A DNA stretch of 64,000 bases from Stercorarius parasiticus (Eukaryota; Chordata; Aves; Charadriiformes; Stercorariidae), in NCBI GenBank assembly GCA_013396915.1, contig VWZL01000728.1, positions 806,001-870,000 of the forward strand. The letters run 5' to 3'. Positions 26,079 through 36,882 of the stretch are shown piece after piece (position 1 is the first letter of the stretch; every line of letters starts with the position of its first letter). The notes below the pieces were generated by a model, which was not told the DNA's origin, searched no databases, and was given only the letters and a program-made list of their open reading frames with translations. A program made the translations under genes and the position numbers.

Positions 26079-27767
26079 AAAAAGAGTTTATGTGGTTATT
26101 AGAGCTCTGGGAAGGAAATAACTGTGTGAACAGATGCTCAAAGTTACAGCTTGAGCATTATTACCCTTAGAACCCAAGCTTTCGTGTTTCATTCAGGGTG
26201 GTTGTCAGAAAAGAGAAGAAAACTTAAGTTCTTTGAGGCAGGGTCTATCTCGGCATCAACTGATCCTAAGCATCTGGGGAGCTGTGGTGCACCCATGAAG
26301 ATGGACTCTGCTCTGCTCTCTTGTACCAGTGTGGGGTTGCAAATGATACTTACCTGAGAGGACTCTGATCTCAGCAGCACGCTTAGCACAAATTCTCATT
26401 TCAGAGAAATCCAACAGAAGAATCCAAATTAAACCCATCAACAACAGTTTTATTTAAGTAGGCTGATTTTTGACTTGGAGATGGGGATTTAAATGTGGCT
26501 CACAATTGTAACAGCTGAACTCATGTCTAGATAAAAATGTACCTAAACTGGCATCTTGAGTCCTCAGTCACCCCCATCCTACTTTGTGCCAGGCATTTAA
26601 TTTTTCTGAGTTCCAGAGACAGATTCAGGCCCCTACACTAGCAAATCCCACCCGGAGGAGCAGATGATCTGGGGGTGGCATTACCCATTCGTGACTGGGG
26701 AAAAGGGCTGCTTCGTCACAGAGGGTTTTCTGTAGCGTCCTCCTCCTCATTTGTGGGCATGTTTGAAACCTCACTTTGCCCTGCTTGTTTCTCTGCTGTT
26801 TTCGTACTCTGATTTTCCTAACAAACAAGATTTTTCCTACCAGAACAAAACAGCTACCTAGTACAGGATCCCACGCCTGAAGGGTGGTCAACACCAGCTT
26901 GCTTTACGATGGGTGTTACAACCTGCAGGAAAAGCCCACCCACCCCATCCAAAGAGTGGGGAGAGCCTGGCTCCCGACCCTACACAGCTTCTATCCTACG
27001 GACAGAGCAAATACAACTCTTAACAGGTGGACAAGGAAAGTCCCTCACAAAAAACCTACCTGGACATACCTATGATTTTATTAAGATGAGAATTCATGAC
27101 CCCTGCGCTCCTCTCTAATCACGCTTTTTACTGAACAGATGATTAGAGAACATGTAGTACTGCAGCACCTTTCCCAGTAACTAGCTCCAGTAATTTTCTG
27201 ATTTTCTGAGTTCAGAAGCCTCCAGCATCTGCAGCTTTGTGGTTCTGCCTGAGACCAGTCCTCTGGTCCTTGTCTGTCTGGCAGAGAAATGGCCCAATTC
27301 ACCCTTCTGGCATCAGAGTGAACAGTGCCCCGTGGCTCAAGGCTCCCACTCAAGTGGCTGCAGAAACTAGGAGAAGCCAGAATCTGCACCCAGCTCCACT
27401 GCTCTCCTTGCTGCCTAGTGGAGTCCAGAACGACATGGAAAGGGCCAGGCCACAAAACCAGACTGCTGATTTCAGGCTTCCAAGTGGTAGGACCCATGAA
27501 GTCAAAAGCTTGTTTTATCACTGATGTGGCTCCAACACATTTGCTTCTGTGCATCTGTCAAGCACAATTCCTAAACGTTTTGCAAATTGGTTCTTTCCTT
27601 AAATGGGTTGAACCAACCCTCCTCCTTTGAACACTCAGGAGTCAGGGGTGTTTCAAGTCCTGAACAACTTCTTTGTGTTCTGGTTTAGCTCTTTAATACT
27701 AAAATAGAGCTAATACTAGCTCTATTTACACTCAATAATCATTTGTACTCGTGCATAGTATTGATAC
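26079..27767. other. Intronic stretch without recognised element
   Basis: No recognised exon or repeat. A perfect 10-bp inverted repeat with a 6-base loop lies at 27702-27727. Overlapping open frames on both strands around 27081-27630 look spurious. Confidence 0.5.
27702..27727. repeat. Short perfect inverted repeat (10-bp stem, 6-base loop)
   Basis: The arms AAATAGAGCT and AGCTCTATTT flank AATACT. The hairpin is too small and AU-rich to call an RNA gene. Confidence 0.6.
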
Positions 27768-27864
27768 TCACTGGGCTTCCCAGAGATGCCCCAAAAGATA
27801 TTACAATGACGTACTGTATTTCCGTAGCACTCTCCCATCCAAAGAATCCGAAGCTCTTGTCTCA
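27768..27864 (+). repeat. MIR-like SINE fragment, copy 1 (5' part only)
   Basis: It contains 'actgtatttccgtagcac' followed by 'tcccatccaaagaatc', a form of the 'atagcaccttccatccaaggatct' block of ancient amniote MIR/CORE-type SINEs. It aligns in direct orientation with 28413-28515. Over the best 74 bp I count 11 differences and no gaps. No 3' part follows here. Confidence 0.6.
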
Positions 27865-28412
27865 CTAGGTATCAATACCACACAAAAACCTAGCAGCTTT
27901 CCCCCTCCATCCAAGCTTGAAACTGAAGCAGCTCAATTAATAAAACTGAATAATCCAGGCCAATTAATTCCACTGCATGCAAATTCAACAGGTCAGGAAT
28001 CCTCAAGTAACACTAAGCTCTAAGCAGAGGGTAACACACAGAGGGCACGCACTGAGGTTCTTCCTTGATCTCACCCTTCCAATAGTACTGAAGCTCTGAA
28101 CAAGCCACATTCATGACTACACACGTACCAGCCACCAGCCAGGGAAAGAGACCATTGGTTTCAATCAGCATTCAAAGGGAATACAAATAACAGTTTAATA
28201 TTCTGACAGAGCTACTTTGGTTTTGTTCTCCGAGTCATTTTCAGATCTCCCAAAATGCTTTGCACTTCTAAAGATGCAGGCTGGATGCCCTAATGACTCT
28301 CTCTCATTAAACCATTATCACTCATTGCATTTGCCCTTTCAAAGAATAGCTAGGAAGGAAGTAGGATCATTATTTCGTTAGCTTCTCTAAGGCTTTCTTT
28401 ATTATCATGACA

Positions 28413-28610
28413 GTCACCACTGGTTTCACAGAAACGTCTCAAAGGATATCACAATAATATACTGTATTTCCATAGCACTTTCCCATCCAAAGAATCTGAA
28501 GCTTTTGTCTCGTGTTAATCCATTCAAACTAACAAAGTCCCAAGGGCCATACTGGGAAATATTATCTCTATTCTAGAGATGAAGAAACTGAAAGCTTGCA
28601 TAGGTAATGG
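28413..28610 (+). repeat. MIR-like SINE fragment, copy 2 (longer)
   Basis: It starts with the block shared with 27768-27864, continues through 'gttaatccattcaaact' and ends with 'attatctctattctagag' and 'gatgaagaaactgaaag'. The latter corresponds to the hallmark MIR segment 'attttacagatgaggaaactgag'. The order of blocks agrees with an ancient SINE on plus. The family name is inferred from memory. Confidence 0.65.
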
Positions 28611-29109
28611 TTCATTTTTTCAAAAGCAGGCATCTACAATCAGCCATTTCAGCTTCTGTAATCATCTAATGTATGGCTCGATACTCAAACCTGCTAAACC
28701 GTTACCACCAAGCTGCCTAATTTGAAAACAAGTATTTACAACAACAACAAAAAAATGTTGGCAGCCTAATTTTAGCAATCCAAGCCTGAACATTTGAAGA
28801 GATGTGACCCACAGGTGGAACAGAAAAGTTCTAGCTCAGCTTTTAAACTTAATTTGAACCCTTCTCCTTTACTAATTACTTATCTTTGCAGTTAAAGACT
28901 TCTAACTGCAAATTAACTAGCCCACATGTCCTTACAGTTGCTTGACACTACAAACAGACTGGATACCATGTTTTCTCCCATTCCCCTAGTCAGAATAGGA
29001 TACACTTCAAATCACATTAAAGAAGTGGAGGGGAAGAAAGGTTGTAGTTACAGCAAAATGACAAAGGACTCAGTGATACAACAGATCCTTTCCATGAGTC
29101 ACACACCAA
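28611..29109. other. Intronic sequence between MIR-like relic and CR1 tail
   Basis: Nothing recognised beyond an AAC-rich run near 28738-28753. Confidence 0.5.
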
Positions 29110-29270
29110 ATCACAGAATGGTTCGGGTTGGAAGGGACCTTAAAGATCATCTAGTTCCAACGCCCCTGCCATTGGCAGGGACACCTCCCACCAGACCAGG
29201 CTGCTCAAAGCCTCATCCAGCCTGGCCTTGAACACCTCCAGGGATAGGGCATTGACAGCTTCCTTGGGCA
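29110..29270 (-). mobile_element. CR1 LINE 3' tail (about 160 bp)
   Basis: On plus it begins with 'tcacagaatggttcggg', passes through 'ttggaagggaccttaaag' and 'atcatctagttccaac', and includes 'acctcccaccagaccagg' and 'ttgaacacctccaggg'. This is the reverse complement of a young-looking CR1 3' end. It is 5'-truncated at about 29270, in sense with the host gene. Confidence 0.93.
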
Positions 29271-29280
29271 AGATTGCTTC

Positions 29281-29320
29281 TAGCCACACACGCACGCATA
29301 CGCACACACACGTGTATGCA
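29281..29320. repeat. Impure CA/CG/TA microsatellite
   Basis: A CACACGCACGCATACGC-type imperfect dinucleotide run directly beyond the 5' break of the CR1 tail. Confidence 0.75.
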
Positions 29321-31583
29321 TAAAAGTGTTATTAACAATGCTTTCATAAAACAAATTGTTGTACCTCGTTACACCCCTGCTAGAACAGAAACTGTCATAC
29401 TGTGGAATGGACTCTGGCTATATATACAAAGCCTGTAAAAGCTCAGTCCATGCATTTTGTCCTGCGCGTCCTTATACTTTGATCTTACACCATTCATTGT
29501 CCCATCTATCCTGCAAACCAAGCTGCTGGCAATACCCCAAGAAAGGCTGCACAGCGAAAAGCAATAAAACTCAAGGGGTCATCCAGCCTTGAATGGACCT
29601 TTGTCTACTCCAATTCAGCTTTTTGGTTTTTATAATTATCAGTTCCTACCAGCCATGAGGAAGAATCTCTTTTTTGCTAGTCTTGGTTAACATGAAGAAA
29701 GACTTGATCCAGTCTAACACAAGTGTCATATTCATATAACCAAATAAACGCAGGCTTTCCTTGAACAGGCTGTGGCACCAAATTCTACATGTTCCCTTTG
29801 GAAAAGCAAGGTTTATAATATAATTCATTTACTGGGAGACTGCAAATTCTCCCATAATCATATTCTATTATAAACAGTTGGGAAAGAAAATCACCTGCTT
29901 GATTCCACTGCCCTTCCCTTGACGGGCTGCGATGTGTTTTAACCATTGGTGCAAGTGCTGTCACACAGCCTGGCAGAGCAGGGCTTAAGGGGAACACCCA
30001 GGCAGAGAAGCTTTTCTCTGCCAAACCTGGTCATAACTCAGTGCACTGAGAGATAACAAAATCCGTGTTTAATATTGTGATAAGACTTGCTCATCCCAGG
30101 GATATGAAGTAGAGGCGTAGAGAGGCAGAGAGAATGCCATCTGAATAGCTTTTAGAGAGGTCCTTCCTTCAGATGGTTTCCATCTCAGGGCTGTGTCAGA
30201 CAGAGAAAGGAGGTTTTGTTTGTTCATAGTCTCAGCTACTCAGCTATGGAGATAGGGTATAAAATATGTGTCAGTCTCTCAGGAGAAAAAGGGCTGCAAA
30301 TGCTGCCACTGGATGGCTGGGAGGGACAAGCCAACCTCCTGGAGTGTACATGTGCCACCGACTTTCCTGTCAGGGGGTTTCTCCTCTGCGCCTGCGACTC
30401 TCCCCGACTGTGTGTAGAGAAGGAGCAGGTATGGTTTTGATTTCAGATTCTCAGCATTTTTCCTAAAATACTAAAACTTATGCATTCACCTCCAGATCAG
30501 AGTCCTGCTACACACACACCCCCGCAGCCCCAGGTTGGGAACTGTGTGGGGGCGCAGCTCTGCTTAAATGAGCAGAATATCCTGATCCTCTGTGCACTTC
30601 AGAGAGCAAGAGGAACACACACAGCCCAGATTAACATTTGCTTCTCTTCTCATGTGCCTGCAAACTGTCTGCCTGCAGTGTGCCTGTTTCACCATACCCC
30701 CCAAACAACTTCTTGTTTTTATCCATTGGCCAATTTTCTCCCAGTTTGACAGAGAAACAGAAACCCAAGAGGAACAAAGTTTCTACAAGTTCATGAAAAC
30801 CAGCAGCCAGCAAAAGGAAAGTAAACTTATTAGTACTCAGAGAAAAGCTGCAGCATGAAACCAAATCCCATGAGACATGAGAGCAGGCACATCTCTCTGA
30901 ACATCCAGCTGCAGGAAAACATTCAAACACAGCTCACATATTAATACACTACAAAGAACCCAACTGCACAACACAAGAAGCCAGGCTGCCAAACTTCCAT
31001 TGCTTGTGAAACAATTTGTTTCTGCCTCTCCCTTTCCCTTTCTCCCCCTCAAATTACCCTCCCTGAGATAAAGGCCTTCCTAAAGTTATGACACACTGAG
31101 AAGAGACTCCTACAGAGTCGGAGTCCAGCTTGACCACCCCCTGCAGTAGCCCCAGCTCTAAACCCCTTTGCCCAACTACCCTAATGACTGTAAGTGGTTC
31201 AGGACTCAGGCAAAAGCTGGCTCAGCGCTAACCCCACCGCACTGCTTTGCACCAAGAGTCCTAAATCGGGAACCAGACCAACCACACAGGCACCGTGTGG
31301 GAAGCCGGTCCCACTAACTGACAGGCAGGGCAGAGGGCTGCTCCTCTTCGAAAGGGTATCAGCCAGTTAGCATGATCCGTCCTGGCCTCGCTGAACTCTC
31401 TGAGATTACTCCTTTTTTTCCTTGTTGAACATTTTAGACTAGATCCTAGCTTGTGGCGACAATGGCTGTTGGTGGCTGAACATCCTCCACTCTCAAAGCA
31501 TTTTTCATATTCAGATACAAAAGAGAGAAGCAACCTATCCTCTCGTAGGGCTGATTAGGAGCCCAGACAAAGCCAGAGTCTGC
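29321..31583. other. Intronic stretch without recognised element
   Basis: No repeat family or exon recognised. Several overlapping open frames on both strands (for example 30480-30930) lack any recognisable domain. Confidence 0.5.
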
Positions 31584-31588
31584 CTTGG
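31584..31588. repeat. Target-site duplication, left copy (CTTGG)
   Basis: Five bases, identical to 31961-31965, directly flanking the LTR. Confidence 0.85.
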
Positions 31589-31960
31589 TGTCCTGGTTCA
31601 GCCTCAGCTGGTGACAAAGAACCAGGCGGCCGCTCGCTCAATTCCCCCCGCAGTGATGGGGGAGAATCAGAAGAAAAAGGTAAAACTCCTGGGTTGAGAC
31701 AAAAGCAGTTTAACAGAACAGCAAAGGGAACAGGAAAACAACAACAATAACACTGACAGAAGAATGTACAAACATGATCACTGTACCACTGCTCACTGAT
31801 TGGACACAGGACGCCCCAGCCCATTCCAAGCCGCGACTTCCCGTCTCCTCCCATGGCACATCCCGGCTATGGATTAGGCATAGCTCACATGGGGTGGAAT
31901 ACGTGTGTCCCTGCCAGGGCCTGGGGAAAATTAACCCTGTTTCCTCCAAGAACCAGGACG
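31589..31960 (-). mobile_element. Solo LTR of an endogenous retrovirus (ERVL-like), 372 bp
   Basis: On plus the element begins TGTCCTGGTTCAGCC and ends AACCAGGACG, where the normal terminal CA has become CG. Read on minus, its 3' part has TGTTAAACTG, CTCAACCCAGGAGTTTTAC, CTCCCCCAT and TGAGCGAGCGGC in the order of abundant avian ERV LTRs. Near the opposite end, plus 'cacatggggtggaatac' and 'aaaattaaccctgtttcc' also match that family. It is flanked by CTTGG on both sides. A 5-bp duplication is typical of the ERVL class. No gag, pol or env sequence adjoins it, so it is a solo LTR left by recombination between two LTRs. It lies sense to the SorCS gene. Confidence 0.9.
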
Positions 31961-31965
31961 CTTGG
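31961..31965. repeat. Target-site duplication, right copy (CTTGG)
   Basis: Pairs with 31584-31588 and defines the right edge of the LTR. Confidence 0.85.
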
Positions 31966-32344
31966 GCAGCCAAATGCCTGCAACAGAAACATGGAGTTGG
32001 CCTTGCAGCTAATCCAGCCCCAGCTGGAGCTCTGGAAAGGCAGGGTGACCACTGCCACTGACAAGGCAGGGAATGGGTGCAAGTCAAGCAATGCTTGCCC
32101 AGAAGCAGCGGACATGGTGTCACCCGTCACTGGTAGGCCAGCTCCCTGGGCACTCCTCCTCTGCCTCTCTCTTCATTCCCAACCTCGAGGCAACCAGGGG
32201 AGCCCAGGTCCAGCTCCCAGCCTGCAACAGTGGAGCCTAATTTCACTTACAATGAGGCAGTTGCCAGAAAGATCCACTCTTAACCACGCAAGCCTGTCCG
32301 GCTGACCTGGCCACGCACGAGGACACTTTATTGTTTTTTGGGGT
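31966..32344. other. Intronic GC-moderate sequence beside the LTR
   Basis: No family recognised. An open frame running in from the LTR on plus (to 32305) crosses the insertion boundary, so it is not a host gene. Confidence 0.5.
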
Positions 32345-32455
32345 GGGAGGGACACACACACCAAAACCAAAAACCTCCAACCAACAAACAAAACCGCACC
32401 CACAACACCAAAAACTAAACACAAACAAAACACCCAAACAGACAAGAAACAAACG
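32345..32455. repeat. A/C-rich low-complexity tract
   Basis: ACC/AAC-rich, nearly free of G and T for about 110 bases. On minus (the transcribed sense of SorCS) it becomes a G/T-rich run. Confidence 0.85.
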
Positions 32456-33041
32456 GCCATGTTGGGCTGTGCCTACTTATTAAACAAGAAAATCCAAGTA
32501 TCTGTACTCCGAATCTTTCACTTAGCAGAGCACAAAATTTGCTGTACTCCTGCTTTTACCCAACCATGATTTTAGAGTGAGTGTAATAAATATAAAGTCA
32601 GAATATTTTACAACTACAAACAGAACCAACTGCCTCCCTTTTTCCCCATCCCACTAAGGAAAACTAAGGACAACAAAGAAAGTCTGAGGAAGCGAACAGA
32701 AACTGAGAAAGCATATGGTACTGCTTCCTGGAATAGTTTCCCAGCCTACAGCAATATCACAGACTTCCTAAATTGAAGATGATGCTTTTGTGTACAGGAG
32801 CCATCAGTGGGCTTTTAGTTCCATAAATCCGTCTAATCCCACAGGGAAACTTGGCAACTTCATTATCACATGTTAATAAACACCACAACTGTGTGCTGTA
32901 TGAAGAGATGCTCCCTTTCGTTTTAACTTGATAATATAATTCAAAGCCCGCTGCTACCACTTAACAAGTATGAAACCATGGAGCCCCATGCTGCCATTTG
33001 TGATTTCACTGATTGTTGTCATATTCCCTATAGATACTTTT
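32456..33041. other. Intronic sequence without recognised element
   Basis: Ordinary mixed composition. No exon or repeat recognised. Confidence 0.45.
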
Positions 33042-33165
33042 TCCCAGGCTGAAGACTTCCCATTTATTTAGCCACTCTTTGTACAACCTATTCATATCTC
33101 TGATCATTCTATGACTACCCTTTCTAGTCCAATTACATCTTTTGTCGTGGATGCCTCAGAGACCA
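33042..33165 (-). mobile_element. Ancient CR1/L3-like fragment (degraded)
   Basis: On plus the order 'cccaggctgaagac', 'tttagccactctttgtac', 'ctctgatcattct', 'ccaattacatctttt' matches the reverse complement of the CR1 ORF2 C-terminal coding region ('aggctgaa...agtctctcctcatatgga...tttgttgcccttctctg...'). Similarity is patchy, which suggests an old insertion. Confidence 0.5.
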
Positions 33166-35300
33166 ATCTTTAACAGAAGATCATTCTTCAAAAATAAAAC
33201 AACTACCCCAGTATAACAGCAAAAACCCAGAGTATTTAAAAATACCTAAACAAAACCACTTCCTGCTATCATACACAAGCTTTTACATTCTCAATACTTC
33301 TGGAACAATAACCCATCATTCTAGGGGACTTTCAGTCCCACAAACTTTCACAAGCATTTAAAACCAGAGATCCCACTGGGGAAAAAGAAGTTCAAGCAGA
33401 TCATAGTTTTGGCAATTTCTGTTGAAAAATTAATTTTTTCCTCTTGGTTTGCTTGTCGTCTAAACAAGCAGAATACCCACACCAATTTCTATTATGATAC
33501 CAGAACCCTTCCTCAACCCCCCTTCTTTTTTGATAGTGACAATTCCCATCACCAAACATCCGAAAGACTTGAAGATGACCTTTGTTGATAAATTTCAATT
33601 TATAACGTACAGTGAAGACTGACAAGGCAAAAATGAGCTGCCATGATGCATTAGTCATTGTGATTCACAGTTCAAAATGAAGGGGATAGGAGCTAACTAG
33701 GAATACTGGCTTCCTCTTTTTTTTCTTGCAGATTCCTCTTTTTCATTTTTGACAGGAAAGGTATCCTCTCTTTTTTATTCAATATGAGCCTTTGGGAGGA
33801 CCCTGGATGTCTCAGAGGTTGGACAAAAGGATACAGAATATTCCAAATCTGGATTTATGGGCAATAAAGTACAGGAGATGCGAATATCAGTCACGTTTCT
33901 AGTGGTTGACCGCCCATCAGCATTTCATTTGATCACCATTCCACAAGGCAGGGGCATTGTTCACACCAGTCATTCCTTAGTAGAGATGATTGCTCAAATG
34001 GGCATGAACAGTCTCTGGAAGTGTAGTTTTTGTCTAGCTAGCCTACAGGGATGGTGAGGTAACTTGAAAGCCATATGTTTGCATGACTCTTGTTATACTT
34101 GTCCTGTAGGAACACAGTGGTTCTTTGGGTATCCCCAGCAATCACTGACTATCCAGAACAATGTGCCATTGAGTGCCTAAATAGCATTCACCATCAGGAA
34201 ACAGGCTGTCCTTTCCCAACCTCCTCTCTTTTCTGCATCCAGACCTTCCCCTTACCTCCACACCATTTCTGTGCAAAGGCAGACACAGTTTCAGATCTAA
34301 AATAATCTGTAGAACCACCCCAACTAGAAAGAGCCTCTTTCAAGACAGAAAGAGGGAAGGCGGAGATGTTAGAGGAAATGGGTCTTCTTGCAGGAAAAGA
34401 AAGGCAGAGAAGTGAGGGATGCTTGGCAAAGCAGAAGTAGGAGATGCCAGATCAAACCAAAGAACCACTTTGAGCACCAGAATTTGACTTGAGCACCCTG
34501 CTCTAGGACTTTTAGAGGCAGTATACTTCAACTACTGTGGGACACAAATTTGGCAAAAGGCATCTCTAAAGCTGTCTCACCATTCTTCCCCAAAGAATGG
34601 CAAAATGTTTCCTCTGAAGCAGAGATAAACACAAACCAAACTAATGGATCCTAACACCTCATGGCATGCAAGAGCCTTTATTGCATGTTTGCCCCATTAC
34701 ACCATTGATGACCTGCTGGCAATCCTTATTGTGGCCAGGCAAAGTTGGTGCCCACTGGTAGAAACTGTACCTCACAGAAGTACAAACATGAAAGCTGTAC
34801 AGGCATCACGTAATATCTACATCAGCAGCCTCAGAAAGGACATCAGAATCTGAAACATCATCTTACTGCTGCTAACCTGAGACCAGGATACTACATCCCT
34901 GCAGACACCACCCAAGACAGTTCAGTTGCAATGAAACAGGGGCTACCTTGAGTTAAGACAGTCTGGCTTCACAAAGGCCTCTCCTTTTTCTGCTCTGGTC
35001 ATTTTGCTACTGTGAAATCTATGTAAAAGCATTACTTTTGCACAGCTGTGAAGAACTACATCTCATCATTAGTCACTTCCTATTTGTACTGTCTAAAAGA
35101 TCTGACATATTTATCGTGTTCTTGATTCTGATGTATTCTAATTTTCCAAAGAGGTGGTTTATGCATCCCTGATAAGCCAGCATACTGATTTGATTCCAAG
35201 CACTTGACTGACTCAGCAAAGATGGCCTTATCAAGACATATTCCAGAAATTTGGTCTAGAGGATACTTTAATACCCTCAAAGATAAAAGGCAGTTTTGAT
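33166..35300. other. Intronic stretch without recognised element
   Basis: No recognised repeat, exon or RNA gene. Confidence 0.5.
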
Positions 35301-35310
35301 GACAAAGACT

Positions 35311-35350
35311 CATTAATTAATCAGATATTAATTAGATTATTAATTAGAAA
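35311..35350. promoter_or_regulatory. ATTA-rich cluster, candidate homeodomain-site enhancer
   Basis: About 40 bases with five TTAAT/ATTA words, including three separate TTAATTA palindromes, with no fixed repeat unit. Such clusters are typical of homeodomain-bound conserved enhancers, but low-complexity AT drift gives similar strings. Function is inferred. Confidence 0.3.
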
Positions 35351-36860
35351 CAAGGGCCTTCCCAAGCCCTTTTCTACTTCTATTACTATAGCTAAAAATG
35401 CTTCTGTAACAATCTCTTTACCTAATCATTTTAATTTGCATTATTTTGTAGCAAAAGGGAAGTGCTCTGAATGTAGGATTTTCTGAAAGAATTGTAGAGG
35501 TTCGGTTTAACATTCGTGCTACTAGATGCATTTAAACTGGAATTCCTCTTAAATGTGTATTGAGCAAAATATCGAGGGAAGACTACGGAACTGCCCCAGC
35601 ATTAAGCTCTGTATTTCTGTGCTAGGTGTGGATGACAAAGAAGTCCCTTCCAACCCCGCAGAGAATAAGTACACACTGGACAATACAAACTACTCTGACA
35701 GTAGGCCACCTCACCCTTCTAAAAGAGGGGGACAGGTGATTCAGATCTCAGTTTCCCCACTGGGGATACCAACATCAGTGTCTGCTCATGCCCCCTGGGA
35801 TGGTGGCTGTGGCCAGGGTTTACCAGAAACTTGCCTTTTATACTGTCTGCCTGTTTTGGGATCAGTGGTAGGCAGTACTCTGGGGACATTAGATGAACCT
35901 GAGTCATCTCTAAGGTAAGACAAGGCATGTTAACTTTTTCAAACTATCAGCAAATCTTCACAAAACTGCTGTAGTTAAAAAAGAGGGCAGTGATATAGTT
36001 TAGTCCAGCTCCTTAGACACAGATATTAAAAATTGCCAACAATTCCCAAACCAACTATTACAGTCACCCTGCAACATTGCATTCCCTACCTCAGCCGACC
36101 CCTCTCCCGCAAGCCTTATGTCTACCTGAAACTCCCCTGCTTATGGCCCATAAAGGTTACTGCCCACAGCAGCAGCCTGAACATAAATACCACAGAAATC
36201 CTGCCTGACCCCAGGCAAGGCTCCTCAGCACTCCAGTTTCCCATTTAGTTAACATAGCTTCCTGGGAAAATGTTGGCTCTTACTGTTCCCAAAATAAATA
36301 AAAAGCTCATGAGATGCAGGCACCCGAGATAGTTGAGGACTGACGATGCAAGAAGTCCCTTCTAGACTTAGGAACAAATCTTTACCTCCAGTCACACCAT
36401 GACTGAGAGCCTCTACATGCTAATTTTCTACAACTAATAAGACAGCACCAGTTCCCCAATTAGTTTAAATCATTGTGACCCTATTACATTGATGTGAATG
36501 AATAATATTGGCAGATCTACACAAGTTTACGCAATAAAGGTCAGGACCCACTATACCTGTGTGTATCTATAAACATACAGACTTAATAGCAACATCAACA
36601 AGAGGATGCTAGCATCTTACAAGCGTTTCCTAATTTTGCATTTGTGAGAATTCTGCATTTCTAAGAAACTTCAGAAGTTTAAACCTGCACGGACAAGAAA
36701 AAGCAATAGTGCAAGTTTGGTTTTCTTAAGAAGCAAAGAGAATTTGGAGTCATAAAAGAATACAAATAAGTCTCAGGCTAATATTGGCCCGAACAGGTTT
36801 TTTTTTGCAATGACATTTTCCAACCAGAACAGTCTCCAGGACATGCTCTCTTTCGATACA

Positions 36861-36882
36861 ATAAATAAATAAATAAATAAAA
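36861..36882. repeat. (ATAA)n tetranucleotide microsatellite
   Basis: About five perfect ATAA units. Confidence 0.9.

Noticed and set aside
27081..27554. 157-codon open frame on minus, with overlapping frames on plus
   Set aside because: No recognisable domain, heavy overlap of frames on both strands and no splice-consistent context. Probably chance.
31853..32305. 150-codon open frame on plus
   Set aside because: It starts inside the antisense of the solo LTR and crosses its insertion boundary.
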